A stretch of DNA of 64,000 nucleotides from Daejeonella sp. JGW-45 (GTDB lineage: Bacteria > Bacteroidota > Bacteroidia > Sphingobacteriales > Sphingobacteriaceae): NCBI RefSeq assembly GCF_029360805.1, contig NZ_JARKNC010000010.1, forward strand, positions 671,287 through 735,286. The letters run 5' to 3'. Below, one piece after another: positions 18,510 to 28,032 of this stretch. A model generated the notes under the pieces. The model did no database searches. It saw only the letters and a list, made by a program, of their open reading frames with translations, and was not told where the DNA came from. Position 1 is the first letter of the stretch. The number at the start of each line of letters is the position of its first letter. The position numbers were made by a program, and so were the translations under genes.

Positions 18510-18570
18510 TTGAAAGTTGAAAGTTGAAAGTTGAAAGTTGAGAGTTGAAAGTTGAGAGTTGAGAGTTGAG
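18508..18570 (+). repeat. Tandem heptanucleotide array AGTTGAR, 9 copies
   Basis: Nine uninterrupted units of AGTTGAA or AGTTGAG run from the second base of the TAG stop codon of the receptor gene. The order is A,A,A,A,G,A,G,G,G at the last position. Each unit contains TGA, and because 7 is not a multiple of 3 the array places a stop in every forward frame within 21 bases. The reverse strand is free of stops, producing a spurious open frame. Confidence 0.95.
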
Positions 18571-18723
18571 AGGCAAAATGAATGGGGATACACCAATACG
18601 AATAGATTTGCGTTAATGCAATCATAGACCATCAATGGTTGACGCAACCCTCAGAGATAACTGCCAAGTCATGCGCGATCTCCGGCGGCAGGTTTAGCAC
18701 CGTAAAAGACAATAGATAATCAA

Positions 18724-19947
18724 ATGAAAAATTTAGTATTCCTGATCTTACCCCTTACGCTATTGACGGCCTGCAGTAACAGCGCCGGTACAAATACAAA
18801 TAAAGATTCTGTGTCATCAGTGTCTGATACCAGGCCGGATACAGGTATCGTTACCGGTGCTCAGCAGGTTGATAAATATTTGCCCTTGCTGGCAGGTAAA
18901 AATGTAGCATTGACTATAAATAACACCTCTGTCATTGACGGGAAGCTGAGCATGGATACCTTGCTGAAGCGCGGAGTGAAGATTGTCAAAGGCTTTGGGC
19001 CGGAACACGGATTCCGTGGTGAGGCAAGTGATGGCGCGAAGATCAGTGACGCAACAGATGAGAAAACAGGTGTTCCGCTTATCTCACTGTATGGTGCTAA
19101 GTATAAGCCAACAGCCGAAGATATGAAGGGCATCGATGTGATGATCTTTGATATCCAGGACGTGGGTGTGCGCTTTTATACCTACCTCTCGACCCTGCAT
19201 TATATCATGGAAGCCTGCGCTGAGAATAATGTGGAACTGATCGTGCTCGATCGCCCCAATCCGAATGACGGCTATATCGACGGTCCGGTGAGGGAACCAG
19301 ACCAGGAATCGTTTGTCGGGAAACACGCCATTCCGATTCTGCACGGACTAACCTTTGGTGAATATGCCGGTATGATAAACGGCGAAGGCTGGCTGCCTGG
19401 CAAAGCTAAATGCAAGCTTACCGTGATCAAGATGGAAAACTACAGCCATGGCAAGCCATATACTCTGCCCATTGCCCCATCACCGAACCTGAATACCCAG
19501 CAGGCTGTGCTGCTTTACCCTTCTTTATGTCTCTTTGAAGGAACTGCTATCAGCCAGGGCAGGGGAACCCAGCATCCATTTACCGTCCTCGGAAGCCCGG
19601 AACTTAAAGGGAAATACGAATTTTCATTCAAGCCGGTGTCCATTCCTGGCATGAGTGATAATCCGCCGCACAAGGATAAGATATGCTACGGCGTCGATCT
19701 CAGAGAATATGATACCAGTGTTTTCGTTGAATCCGGACGGATCAACCTGGCCTGGCTGAAAGAATTTTATGCCGCATATCCAAACAAAAAGGCGTTCTTT
19801 AGTGCTGCGCGCTTTGACCGCCTTGCAGGTACAAGCACGCTCAGGAATCAGATCATAGCCGGTAAACCGGAAGAGGAGATCCGTAAAAGCTGGGAGCCAG
19901 GCCTGGGACGGTATAAGGAGATGAGGAAAAAGTACTTACTTTATTAG
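18724..19947 (+). CDS. DUF1343 / NamZ-like lipoprotein (exo-beta-N-acetylmuramidase family)
   Basis: The 407-residue protein has a lipoprotein signal peptide with lipobox LLTAC (Cys17) and the NamZ/DUF1343 pattern: KNVALTINNTSVIDGK, KIVKGFGPEHGFRGEASDGAKISD, GVPLISLYG, MIFDIQDVGVRFYTYLSTLHYIMEA, the DRPNPN segment and LFEGTAISQGRGT. The founding member is an exo-acting N-acetylmuramidase that releases MurNAc from peptidoglycan fragments. It probably acts in the periplasm or at the outer membrane in cell-wall recovery or scavenging. It stands alone between the heptad array and a TMEM175-like gene. Confidence 0.9.
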   Translation: MKNLVFLILPLTLLTACSNSAGTNTNKDSVSSVSDTRPDTGIVTGAQQVDKYLPLLAGKNVALTINNTSVIDGKLSMDTLLKRGVKIVKGFGPEHGFRGEASDGAKISDATDEKTGVPLISLYGAKYKPTAEDMKGIDVMIFDIQDVGVRFYTYLSTLHYIMEACAENNVELIVLDRPNPNDGYIDGPVREPDQESFVGKHAIPILHGLTFGEYAGMINGEGWLPGKAKCKLTVIKMENYSHGKPYTLPIAPSPNLNTQQAVLLYPSLCLFEGTAISQGRGTQHPFTVLGSPELKGKYEFSFKPVSIPGMSDNPPHKDKICYGVDLREYDTSVFVESGRINLAWLKEFYAAYPNKKAFFSAARFDRLAGTSTLRNQIIAGKPEEEIRKSWEPGLGRYKEMRKKYLLY

Positions 19948-20046
19948 ACAGTTGATTGTCTTGTCATCGTATCTTAATGCTGAAATAGGCTGATTTTCTT
20001 TGAATGCAACTTTATTGTTATTTTGCTGAAACATATCAGCAAAACA

Positions 20047-20637
20047 ATGATCACAAAAGGAAGACTGGAAGCATTCAGTGATGGGGTTATCGCTATCATT
20101 ATTACTATTATGGTACTGGAACTGAAGGTTCCTCACAACACAAGCCTGGAGGCCCTCGAACCGCTGATCCCGGTATTCATAAGTTATGTTCTGAGTTTTA
20201 TTTATATCGGCATTTACTGGAACAACCACCATCATATGCTGCATGCCGTCAGATCAGTGAACGGCAAGATCCTGTGGGCTAATATGCATTTATTGTTCTG
20301 GTTATCGATGATCCCTTTTGTAACCGCATGGATGGGAGAGAATCATTTTGCCATGTGGCCGGTGGTATTTTACGGGATTATATTGCTTCTGAACTCGATC
20401 GCTTACTTCATTTTAGCACAAACCCTGGTCAGGCATCACGGAAAAGATTCCCTGATAGCCTTCGCTATGGGTCGAGATTGGAAAGGTAAGTTGTCAACAG
20501 GAATATATGCCGTCGCGATCGCCTTGTCTTTTATCAATGCCTGGATCGGAATAAGCCTTTATGCAGTCGTTGCCGCAGTCTGGTTGATTCCGGATACGAG
20601 AATTGAGAAGATATTGATCGAGGGGAAAGAGAATTGA
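20047..20637 (+). CDS. TMEM175-family potassium-channel-like membrane protein (DUF1211)
   Basis: The 196-residue protein starts MITKGRLEAFSDGVIAIIITIMVLELK, which holds the family signature RxxxFSDGVxAI in the first transmembrane helix. It has six predicted membrane segments, matching bacterial TMEM175 homologues, which assemble as tetramers and conduct potassium without the usual selectivity filter. ATG 20047 is chosen over an upstream codon at 20023 because family members begin just before this motif. Its TGA stop overlaps the TTG start of the following transporter (TTGA), suggesting coupled translation. Confidence 0.88.
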   Translation: MITKGRLEAFSDGVIAIIITIMVLELKVPHNTSLEALEPLIPVFISYVLSFIYIGIYWNNHHHMLHAVRSVNGKILWANMHLLFWLSMIPFVTAWMGENHFAMWPVVFYGIILLLNSIAYFILAQTLVRHHGKDSLIAFAMGRDWKGKLSTGIYAVAIALSFINAWIGISLYAVVAAVWLIPDTRIEKILIEGKEN

Positions 20638-21932
20638 ATTCCCAAATTTCAAAAAAGCGTCTCCGCGCGATCTTCGGCGGCTCCATCGGAAACCTGGTTG
20701 AGTGGTACGACTGGTACGCCTACTCCGCTTTTGCCTTATATTTTTCTGCATCTTTTTTCCCCTCAGGCGATAAGACGGCGCAACTGCTGAATACCGCAGG
20801 AGTTTTTGCACTTGGTTTCCTGATGCGGCCGATCGGGGGCTGGATGTTTGGGCGGATAGCTGATAAGGTGGGACGGAAGAAGAGCATGACTCTTTCGGTA
20901 TTGCTCATGTCGTTCGGATCTTTGCTGATCGCTTTCGTCCCTACCTATAAGGATATCGGTCTCATCGCGCCCGGCATACTTTTAGTTGCGCGCTTGCTGC
21001 AGGGCTTAAGCGTTGGAGGAGAATATGGCGTTTCAGCCACCTATCTCAGTGAAATGGCGAGCAGGAACCGGCGCGGCTTTTATTCCAGCTTTCAATATGT
21101 GACGCTTATCGGCGGACAACTCATCGCCCTGGGCATCCAGCTTATCCTGCAAAAAGTATTATTAACAGACGAGCAGCTTCACGAATGGGGCTGGCGTATC
21201 CCTTTTATTATTGGCGCCCTGCTATCCTTTATTGCTCTGTACCTCCGGCAAAGCCTTTATGAAACTCATGCATTCGAGGCACAGAAGAATAAACCTGACG
21301 ATCGCAAGGGCACCATCAAAGAACTGCTGAAGCACCCGCGCGCACTATTCACCGTAGTGGGCTTAACACTGGGAGGCACCCTGGCTTTCTACACCTACAC
21401 TACCTACATGCAGAAATTCCTGGTGAATACGGTTAACCTGAGCAAGGGCGAATCTACTCTCATCTCCTTCTGGAGCATGCTCATCTTCGCATTGATGCAG
21501 CCCGCTTTCGGGGCTTTGTCCGATCGCATAGGCCGCCGCCCTCTGCTTATCGGCTTCGGCGTTTCAGGGACGATCTTTACTGTTCCCCTGCTCAGCACCC
21601 TCAGTCATACCCAATCACAGTACCAGGCCTTTTTCCTGCTTCTTGCAGGCCTCATTATCGTCAGCGGCTATACCAGCATCAATGCCATTGTAAAAGCCGA
21701 ACTCTTCCCTGCCCAGATCCGGGCGCTCGGAGTCGGCCTACCATACGCCCTTACGGTTGCGTTGTTTGGCGGCAGCGCCGAATACATCGCGCTATGGCTT
21801 AAAGGGATCGGCTACGAGCCTTATTTCTATTGGTATATCACAGGCTGTATCTTTTTGTCGCTGATAGTTTATGTGACGATGAGAGATACGAAAGAGACTT
21901 CAGAACTGGAAAAGGAGCTGAAGAGTAATTGA
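20634..21932 (+). CDS. MFS transporter, metabolite:H+ symporter (MHS) family
   Basis: This 432-residue protein has 12 predicted membrane helices and MHS-family marks: GGSIGNLVEWYDWYAYSAFALYF in helix 1, GRIADKVGRKKSM in the loop 2-3, and GLSVGGEYGVSATYLSEMASRNRRGFYSSFQ in helix 4-5. Relatives move dicarboxylates, betaines or aromatic acids with protons. The start appears to be TTG at 20634, overlapping the previous stop by four bases; no ATG occurs before the conserved helix 1. The related transporter at 36151 shares family and motif but is not a recent duplicate. Confidence 0.88.
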   Translation: MNSQISKKRLRAIFGGSIGNLVEWYDWYAYSAFALYFSASFFPSGDKTAQLLNTAGVFALGFLMRPIGGWMFGRIADKVGRKKSMTLSVLLMSFGSLLIAFVPTYKDIGLIAPGILLVARLLQGLSVGGEYGVSATYLSEMASRNRRGFYSSFQYVTLIGGQLIALGIQLILQKVLLTDEQLHEWGWRIPFIIGALLSFIALYLRQSLYETHAFEAQKNKPDDRKGTIKELLKHPRALFTVVGLTLGGTLAFYTYTTYMQKFLVNTVNLSKGESTLISFWSMLIFALMQPAFGALSDRIGRRPLLIGFGVSGTIFTVPLLSTLSHTQSQYQAFFLLLAGLIIVSGYTSINAIVKAELFPAQIRALGVGLPYALTVALFGGSAEYIALWLKGIGYEPYFYWYITGCIFLSLIVYVTMRDTKETSELEKELKSN

Positions 21933-22013
21933 CAACGAAGGCGTAGTCCCAGACTAATGGAAACTTGGCCTTATAATAATCTACTACTCTCTCTTATTTT
22001 ATGCCTGTTTTTA

Positions 22014-22021
22014 TAGATTTG
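22014..22021 (+). promoter_or_regulatory. Candidate -7 element for proB
   Basis: TAGATTTG matches the Bacteroidota -7 consensus TAnnTTTG and ends 16 bases before the TTG start of proB, implying a very short leader. The -33 region is AT-rich without a clear TTTG, so this is only a plausible promoter. Confidence 0.35.
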
Positions 22022-22037
22022 TGCAAACAAAATCGCT

Positions 22038-23072
22038 TTGGCAAAACCTATACTCGTATTAAAATTCGGAACAGCATCCATTACCACCGGCAAGGGGGAG
22101 CTTGATGAGATCGTCATCGCGGAGATTGCGCGACAGGTAGCGGCTATACACGAGCAGTACAACCTGGTGATCGTATCGTCAGGCGCAGTGGGAGCAGGAA
22201 AGAAATTCCTGAAGAATTATACCGGCACGCTGAATGAAAAGAAGGCTGCTGCTTCCATTGGCAACCCGCTGCTGCTTAATACCTACGCGCGTTATTTTTC
22301 GCCTTATGGAATTGCCATTGCGCAGAGTCTTTGTGAGCGGCACCATTTTTCGAACCGCGACCAGTTCCTGCAGTTGAAAAAGACCTATGAGAAATTATGG
22401 GCAAGCAATATCATCCCGATCGCCAATGAAAATGACGTGGTAAGCAGCTTGGAATTAAAGTTCTCTGATAATGACGAACTGGCTACCCTGATAGCGGCCG
22501 GCTTCGGGGCGGAGCAGCTCCTGTTCAGCACGTCAGTGCCCGGTGTGCTCAACGCAGAAGGGAAAGTTATACCGGAGCTGGATACAGCTGATAAGAAAGT
22601 CCTCCTGTTAGCCAATAAAGAAAAATCGGCTGTCGGTTTAGGGGGAATGACGTCGAAGCTCAACTTCGCGCGCATGGCCAATGTGATGGGTATCGGAGTC
22701 GTGATCTTCGGCGCAAGGACGGAGGACGGCATACTGAAAGCCCTTGAGGGCAAGACAGGTACGTTATGCCTTGCTCAGAAGATCAACCTGCCTGCACGTA
22801 AAAAGTGGCTTGCGAGCGGCAGCCTGGTCAGCGGCCGGATCCAGATCGATGCAGGCGCGTGCAAGGCGCTGCTGAAACGGCACAGCCTGCTCGCGGTTGG
22901 TATCAAAAAGATCCTTACGGGATTTGAGAATGGCGAGATCATCGAGATCCTGGATGAGGAGAACAACGCGATTGCCGTTGCGAAGGCTAAGATCGCTTCA
23001 TCCGCGCTGGGGAACGATCTTAAGGTGAGGAATCTGGAGGTGGCGCACGCGGATAATATTGTGCTTCTTTAA
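22038..23072 (+). CDS. proB: Glutamate 5-kinase
   Basis: The 344-residue enzyme phosphorylates glutamate at the gamma carboxyl, the first step of proline synthesis. The amino-acid kinase fold is plain: KPILVLKFGTASIT, VIVSSGAVGAGKKFL, NENDVVSSLELKFSDNDELATLIAAGF and GLGGMTSKLNFARMANVMGIGVVIF. The last 80 or so residues (KKWLASGSLVSGRIQIDAGA...) form the PUA domain. The start is TTG at 22038. The next gene on the strand, proA, encodes the second enzyme 129 bases downstream. Confidence 0.95.
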   Translation: MAKPILVLKFGTASITTGKGELDEIVIAEIARQVAAIHEQYNLVIVSSGAVGAGKKFLKNYTGTLNEKKAAASIGNPLLLNTYARYFSPYGIAIAQSLCERHHFSNRDQFLQLKKTYEKLWASNIIPIANENDVVSSLELKFSDNDELATLIAAGFGAEQLLFSTSVPGVLNAEGKVIPELDTADKKVLLLANKEKSAVGLGGMTSKLNFARMANVMGIGVVIFGARTEDGILKALEGKTGTLCLAQKINLPARKKWLASGSLVSGRIQIDAGACKALLKRHSLLAVGIKKILTGFENGEIIEILDEENNAIAVAKAKIASSALGNDLKVRNLEVAHADNIVLL

Positions 23073-23144
23073 TTGAGAATGGGGAGTTGAGAATCGGCAC
23101 TTCGATTCTTACATTCATATTATCCAACCTTCCTTTTAACATCA

Positions 23145-23152
23145 TATATTTG
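23145..23152 (+). promoter_or_regulatory. Candidate -7 element for proA
   Basis: TATATTTG is an exact match to TAnnTTTG and lies 49 bases before the proA ATG. No strong -33 TTTG is visible. It would let proA be transcribed independently of proB. Confidence 0.35.
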
Positions 23153-23201
23153 GCTATCGAACAAGCACAATGGAGATCTTTCTCCATAATTTATTATTCA
23201 C

Positions 23202-24449
23202 ATGGAAAATATTCAGGCTCTTCTTGAACAGGCATCTCTCGCCACTACTGCCGCGCGGGGGCTAAGCGATGAAAAGAAAGGGCTGATCTTAAATTCCCTG
23301 GCAGCTAAGCTCAGGGATAACGCAGCGGCTATCATCAGGGAAAATAAGAAGGATCTGGACAAGATGCCGGATACGGATCCCAAGAAGGATCGCCTGCTGC
23401 TGTCTGAAACAAGGATTAACGATCTCGCTAAAAGCGTGGAAGAGATCAGTTCTTTGCCCGACCCGTCGGATCATTTGCAATATGAGAGTACGCTGGCAAA
23501 TGGCTTGTCGGTGAAAAAGATCACCGTTCCTTTGGGAGTGGTCGGAATCATTTATGAATCGCGTCCGAATGTTACCGTGGATGTAGCGGCACTATGCATC
23601 CGATCGGGAAATGTGTGTGTGCTGAGAGGCGGTACAGATGCGTTTTTTACGAATAGCTTCCTGGTATCACTGATACAGGGAGTTCTTACCCAATACGGTG
23701 TTAGCGAAAATATCGTTCAGCTTTTACCAGCCGACAGGAAATTTATGCCTGAGCTGTTGACGGCTACAAAATATGTGGACATCCTCATCCCGCGCGGTTC
23801 GCAGCAACTGATCGACTATGTACGTGAACATGCTTCTGTGCCGGTAATAGAAACGGGGGCAGGGGTGTGCCATACCTATGTGGAAAGTACTGCAGACCTG
23901 GTTAAAGCAGCAGATATTGTTACCAATGCGAAAGTGAGCCGGCCTTCTGTTTGTAATTCGCTGGATACGGTGCTTGTTGATAAAAAGGTAAGTGCTGACC
24001 TGCTGGAATTGCTTGCTCCAAAGCTGCTCGGTTATAATGTAGAGATCTTTGCAGATGAGCTCAGTTACAGCATACTGCATGGGTTGAATTACCCGTACCT
24101 TAACAGGGCCGTGGAGGAAGACTTCGGCCGTGAGTTCCTGGATTTTAAATGTTCTGTTAAAACCGTTGAAAATGCTGATGAGGCCTTGAAGCACATCCGT
24201 AGCTTCTCGTCCAAGCACTCCGAAGCTATAATCTCTGAAAATAAAGAGCTCTGCGAGCGCTTTCTTAAAGAGGTAGACGCCGCGGCCGTGTTTGCCAATG
24301 CTTCCACCCGCTTTACCGACGGTGGTGTCTTTGGCCTCGGCGCCGAAATAGGCATCTCCACCCAGAAATTACACGCAAGAGGACCTTTCGCGCTGGAAAA
24401 ATTGGTTACGGAGAAATGGGTGGTTAGAGGGGATGGGCAGGTCAGGTAA
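23202..24449 (+). CDS. proA: Gamma-glutamyl phosphate reductase
   Basis: The 415-residue enzyme reduces gamma-glutamyl phosphate with NADPH to glutamate semialdehyde, the second step of proline synthesis. It carries the aldehyde-dehydrogenase-like fold: PLGVVGIIYESRPNVTVDVAALCIRSGNVCVLRGG, PRGSQQLIDYVREHASVPVIETGAGVCHTYV and the catalytic cysteine in RPSVCNSLDTVLVD, then the conserved ASTRFTDGGVFGLGAEIGISTQKLHARGP near the end. It works with the upstream proB product, and full length agrees with the family. Confidence 0.97.
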   Translation: MENIQALLEQASLATTAARGLSDEKKGLILNSLAAKLRDNAAAIIRENKKDLDKMPDTDPKKDRLLLSETRINDLAKSVEEISSLPDPSDHLQYESTLANGLSVKKITVPLGVVGIIYESRPNVTVDVAALCIRSGNVCVLRGGTDAFFTNSFLVSLIQGVLTQYGVSENIVQLLPADRKFMPELLTATKYVDILIPRGSQQLIDYVREHASVPVIETGAGVCHTYVESTADLVKAADIVTNAKVSRPSVCNSLDTVLVDKKVSADLLELLAPKLLGYNVEIFADELSYSILHGLNYPYLNRAVEEDFGREFLDFKCSVKTVENADEALKHIRSFSSKHSEAIISENKELCERFLKEVDAAAVFANASTRFTDGGVFGLGAEIGISTQKLHARGPFALEKLVTEKWVVRGDGQVR

Positions 24450-24454
24450 ATTTC

Positions 24455-25234
24455 TCAAAGCATATACGCTTTCAACCTTCCATGCGCCCAGTCGCCCCAG
24501 TTTTTCATAACCGACTTCATCGTGGCCATTAATCCGTTATTATCGGTCGGTTTGCCTTTTTTAGGAGGGGTCATGGCATTAGCCGCCAGCGCTTTCGGGT
24601 TTACCATCTTGGCAAACCAGGTGACATTCTCATGCGGCAGCGCAACACCGAGTATCATGCCCGGGAGACCGGTAAAAGATTCAGGGCCGCCTGATACCGG
24701 GATTTCGTCGGTATAGAAAGCAACAACATAAATAGAATCCATGATAATGGCATTTGCCCTGCGGCAGGTGTACCCGGCGATATCACGCGTTTCCGAGGTT
24801 ATCTTCCAGTTGATCTTGCGGACACTGTCTGTAACCAGGAAGTTCTCCTCATAAATTTTCTTTTGAGCAATGCTCTTGCTGTTTGAAAGATCGGTATAGA
24901 TAGTATTGTTTTGAGGAGCTATTGCTACATTCTCGTTAAATAGGTTTCGCGGGCCAGCTTCAGGTTCGATCGGAGTAAACAGGGTTTTGTCTTTGGTAAA
25001 TAACAGGGTGCTTTTTAAGATCCTGAATTGTGGTTGTGTTGTTTTGTACTGATCAAACGCCGGACGAAGAAAGGTTTCGTTATCCTTGGTCATCATCCTG
25101 GGGATCTGCGCATGCATATTGACGCTTTTCTCAAAATCAATAGATCCTTCAAAAGCAAAATTTGCGTGCTGGGCAAACCCTGTATTCACTAAAGTGAGAA
25201 GAACTATAAAAGGGATATATTTTAGAACTTTCAT
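24455..25234 (-). CDS. GLPGLI family protein
   Basis: The 259-residue protein has a signal peptide (1-21, ending GFAQ) and the motif that names the family near its C-terminal half, here GLPGMILGVALPHENVTWFAK, preceded by a cysteine-bearing DIAGYTCRRANAI. GLPGLI proteins are known only from Bacteroidota, are exported, and usually lie next to a TonB-type outer-membrane protein, exactly as here (5 bases after the barrel gene). Their function is unknown; a role with the barrel partner in surface uptake or assembly is an inference from context. Confidence 0.9.
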   Translation of the reverse strand: MKVLKYIPFIVLLTLVNTGFAQHANFAFEGSIDFEKSVNMHAQIPRMMTKDNETFLRPAFDQYKTTQPQFRILKSTLLFTKDKTLFTPIEPEAGPRNLFNENVAIAPQNNTIYTDLSNSKSIAQKKIYEENFLVTDSVRKINWKITSETRDIAGYTCRRANAIIMDSIYVVAFYTDEIPVSGGPESFTGLPGMILGVALPHENVTWFAKMVNPKALAANAMTPPKKGKPTDNNGLMATMKSVMKNWGDWAHGRLKAYML

Positions 25235-25239
25235 GATTT

Positions 25240-28032
25240 CTATTTTTTTGGTTGAGGGCCGCCCATTTTACTCAGGTCATAAATAACAGAGAACATCGCA
25301 TACCGGCGGATCGTGGTATAGCTGTTCTGAGTGATCATATTACTTGTCGCTCTTCTGTTAAAGCCTGTATTTTGATTGAGCAGGTCGTTGCCGGAAAGCT
25401 GGAGCTTAAGACCCTCACTCTTCATAAAGCTTTTGGTCAGGGTGGTGTTTATCAGCAGGCGATCGAAATCTTCATTAAACGACTGAGTTCTCTCCTGGAA
25501 AAGATAGTTGCCATTCAGGCCGATCTTGATCTTGCCCGGAAGCTCCCAGTTGGCACCGAAATAGGAGTTCACCACCCAGCCATTATTATTGACGTTTTTC
25601 TGCAGATCAGACTGGCTTTTGTTGTAGCCAGGGCCGATGCCTATGTAAAAATCATATTTTTTAGGTACGTATTTATTGACACTAAGCTGGGTACTGTAGC
25701 TTGCAGAAGTAGTTTTATTTAATATCGAATTGATCATGTTGTAATATGTATTAAAAACAACATTAGCATTTAATCCTACGCGGATGTCTGTTGTCGGTAT
25801 TTTGCGACCAAAATATCCATACACAAACATATTAACGGGCGACTTGCCATTTAAGTTAATAGACTGGTATGTACTCTTTCCTGCAGCGTCTGTAATTGTA
25901 TTGCTGACAATAGCATTGGATGTAAATGAATAAGACGTACTAACATAAATACTCCGATCAGATATTACCTTATAGCTGTTGAAGTTTATGTTAAACCGAT
26001 TATTGAATGAAGGTCCCAGGTCCGGATTTCCAAGAGTAATATTTAATGGATCCGTATTCACGCGGATCGGCTGTATCTGACTCATATTAGGCTGGGTTGT
26101 GTTTCCATTATATCGGATACTAAATGATTTCTGGGTTGAAAAGTTATACTGGTAAGTTGCCGTAGGGTTCCAGTTCATGAAATTCCTGTCGTACTGTTTC
26201 TTAGTATACAAATCGGTTTGATCAAAGTTTACGAAACTGGCTTTTGAACCGAAAGTAAGAACCGTTTTCTTTTGCCGGTAGCTAAAGACTGCACCTGCCT
26301 GGTTTGATGTCTGAGCCAGGTCAAAGTTATTGCTGAACTGATTATCGAGAATATCGTAATTGCCGGTTACCGATTTATTGAAGGATTTCCTGTCGGAATT
26401 GCTCTCAGAATAATTCAATCCATAGTTTACGATCACCGATAATACTTTGGACAATGGTTCGGTATAAGCCAGGTTGGAATTGAACCCTGACATGGTCATC
26501 AGGTTGGTCTTATACTGATCAATATTCTGGATGCTGTCGATGGATCCGGCGGTATTATAGAACCTGTTGCTGGAGCTCAGATAGCCGTCATTATCCTCGT
26601 TACTATACCGCTGACCAAGACTCAGGGATAAGGTCCGGCCTTTTTTCTTTAGCTTTTTATTCCAAAGGAGCGAGGAGTTAAACAAGCGCTGGTCGCCGGC
26701 TGTAGTCACTGAACGCGTGCCTCCGTTTAATGCGGTTCCGTCCCCCCTGAGACTCGAAGACAAATAGTTACTTTCCGTAGTATTATTCTTAAGCGTGCCG
26801 TCGGCCATTATCTTTATTTCTGAAGTCGAGTCGACCTTGACGATATACGTGGCATCGAGCTTGTGCCTGAACATATAGTTGTCAAAATTCTGCCCTGAAT
26901 TGCTGTTGATAATACCCGTTGGAAGGTTGTTCTGGTTCAGGGTATTGTTGGAGCCCGCAACGCCGATCGAACCTATTTTATAATTAAGGTTGATCGATTG
27001 TTTATCCTCTTTCCATTTGGTATCGTAATGAACGCCGCCGCTCCGCGTTACAGGTATCCCCTCGCCATTAAAGCGGCCATCGTAAGAATCGAGGTCATCG
27101 CTTCCCCCGCCGCCGAAATATATATAGCCCTCTTCACTTACCTGGGTAGAACTTGAGCCGTACTTACTGCTTTCTTCCCAGCCCAATCCGGTTTTCGCAG
27201 TGTTCCCTACTGTTCCATATGCCGATAATTTTTTCTTTCCCTTAAATACATTGAACATGGCTTGACCTTGGTAGAATTCGTCATTACCGCCGCCCGCTTC
27301 AGCTTTTCCGAAGTAGCCGCTTTTCTTATCCTCCTTGAGCTTAATATTTATGGTTTTCGTCTTTTCGCCGTCGTCAATCCCGGTGAATGCCGCCTGATCG
27401 CTCTTCTTGTCATAAACCTGGACTTTATCTACCATGTCGGCACGGATATTTTTAGTTACCAAAGTGGGGTCATCACCAAAGAACTCTTCCCCGTCAACCA
27501 GTACCTTATTAACCGTCTGACCCTGGGCAGTGATCTTTCCATCCTTATCGATCTGCATGCCGGGCAGCTGTTTCAGGAGGTCTTCTACCTTTGCGTTCGC
27601 CTCCGTTTTAAAGGCTGCCGCATTGAACTCCGTGGTGTCGCCCTTGATGACCATTTCCGCGACTGTGCCTTTGACGATCACCTCCTGCAAAAGTCGGGCG
27701 CTCAGTATCATCCGGATCTTGCCGAAATTCATAGCGCTTTTTGCGGCATCCAGGCTGAAGTGCTCAACGTAGTCGGCATAGTCAGGATAGGAAACCAGTA
27801 ATATGAACTTGCCTTCCTTCAGGTTGTTAATACTAAAGTTCCCATCGCTCCCGGCCCTGGTATATTTAACCAGCGTAGAGTCTTTGGAATTCAGGATTAC
27901 GATACTTGAATTAACAAGAGAGACGTTAGATGCGGTATCGGCAACCGAGCCCTTTACCGAATAGGAGTTCTGGCCGTATGAATAGGCAGCGCAAAGGCAG
28001 ATGAATGCTATTGCCAGGAAAAGTTTCCTCAT
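25240..28032 (-). CDS. TonB-type outer-membrane beta-barrel protein with carboxypeptidase-like domain
   Basis: The 930-residue protein has a signal peptide (ending SYGQ), a carboxypeptidase-regulatory-like domain (about 25-110), a plug-type domain (EDLLKQLPGMQIDKDGKITAQGQTVNKVLVDGEEFFGDDP) and a long barrel rich in aromatic beta-strands. It resembles the OMP_b-brl group paired with GLPGLI proteins, whose gene follows after 5 bases on the same strand. It probably sits in the outer membrane; whether it imports a ligand is not known. The blaI-M56 operon lies upstream but a 219-base gap and different start region argue for separate transcription. Confidence 0.9.
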   Translation of the reverse strand: MRKLFLAIAFICLCAAYSYGQNSYSVKGSVADTASNVSLVNSSIVILNSKDSTLVKYTRAGSDGNFSINNLKEGKFILLVSYPDYADYVEHFSLDAAKSAMNFGKIRMILSARLLQEVIVKGTVAEMVIKGDTTEFNAAAFKTEANAKVEDLLKQLPGMQIDKDGKITAQGQTVNKVLVDGEEFFGDDPTLVTKNIRADMVDKVQVYDKKSDQAAFTGIDDGEKTKTINIKLKEDKKSGYFGKAEAGGGNDEFYQGQAMFNVFKGKKKLSAYGTVGNTAKTGLGWEESSKYGSSSTQVSEEGYIYFGGGGSDDLDSYDGRFNGEGIPVTRSGGVHYDTKWKEDKQSINLNYKIGSIGVAGSNNTLNQNNLPTGIINSNSGQNFDNYMFRHKLDATYIVKVDSTSEIKIMADGTLKNNTTESNYLSSSLRGDGTALNGGTRSVTTAGDQRLFNSSLLWNKKLKKKGRTLSLSLGQRYSNEDNDGYLSSSNRFYNTAGSIDSIQNIDQYKTNLMTMSGFNSNLAYTEPLSKVLSVIVNYGLNYSESNSDRKSFNKSVTGNYDILDNQFSNNFDLAQTSNQAGAVFSYRQKKTVLTFGSKASFVNFDQTDLYTKKQYDRNFMNWNPTATYQYNFSTQKSFSIRYNGNTTQPNMSQIQPIRVNTDPLNITLGNPDLGPSFNNRFNINFNSYKVISDRSIYVSTSYSFTSNAIVSNTITDAAGKSTYQSINLNGKSPVNMFVYGYFGRKIPTTDIRVGLNANVVFNTYYNMINSILNKTTSASYSTQLSVNKYVPKKYDFYIGIGPGYNKSQSDLQKNVNNNGWVVNSYFGANWELPGKIKIGLNGNYLFQERTQSFNEDFDRLLINTTLTKSFMKSEGLKLQLSGNDLLNQNTGFNRRATSNMITQNSYTTIRRYAMFSVIYDLSKMGGPQPKK

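Noticed and set aside
18428-18647. Two minus-strand open frames of 65-67 codons rich in LSTLNFQ repeats
   Set aside because: They are produced by translating the AGTTGAR array backwards, where it has no stop codon, and by reading antisense into the receptor gene.
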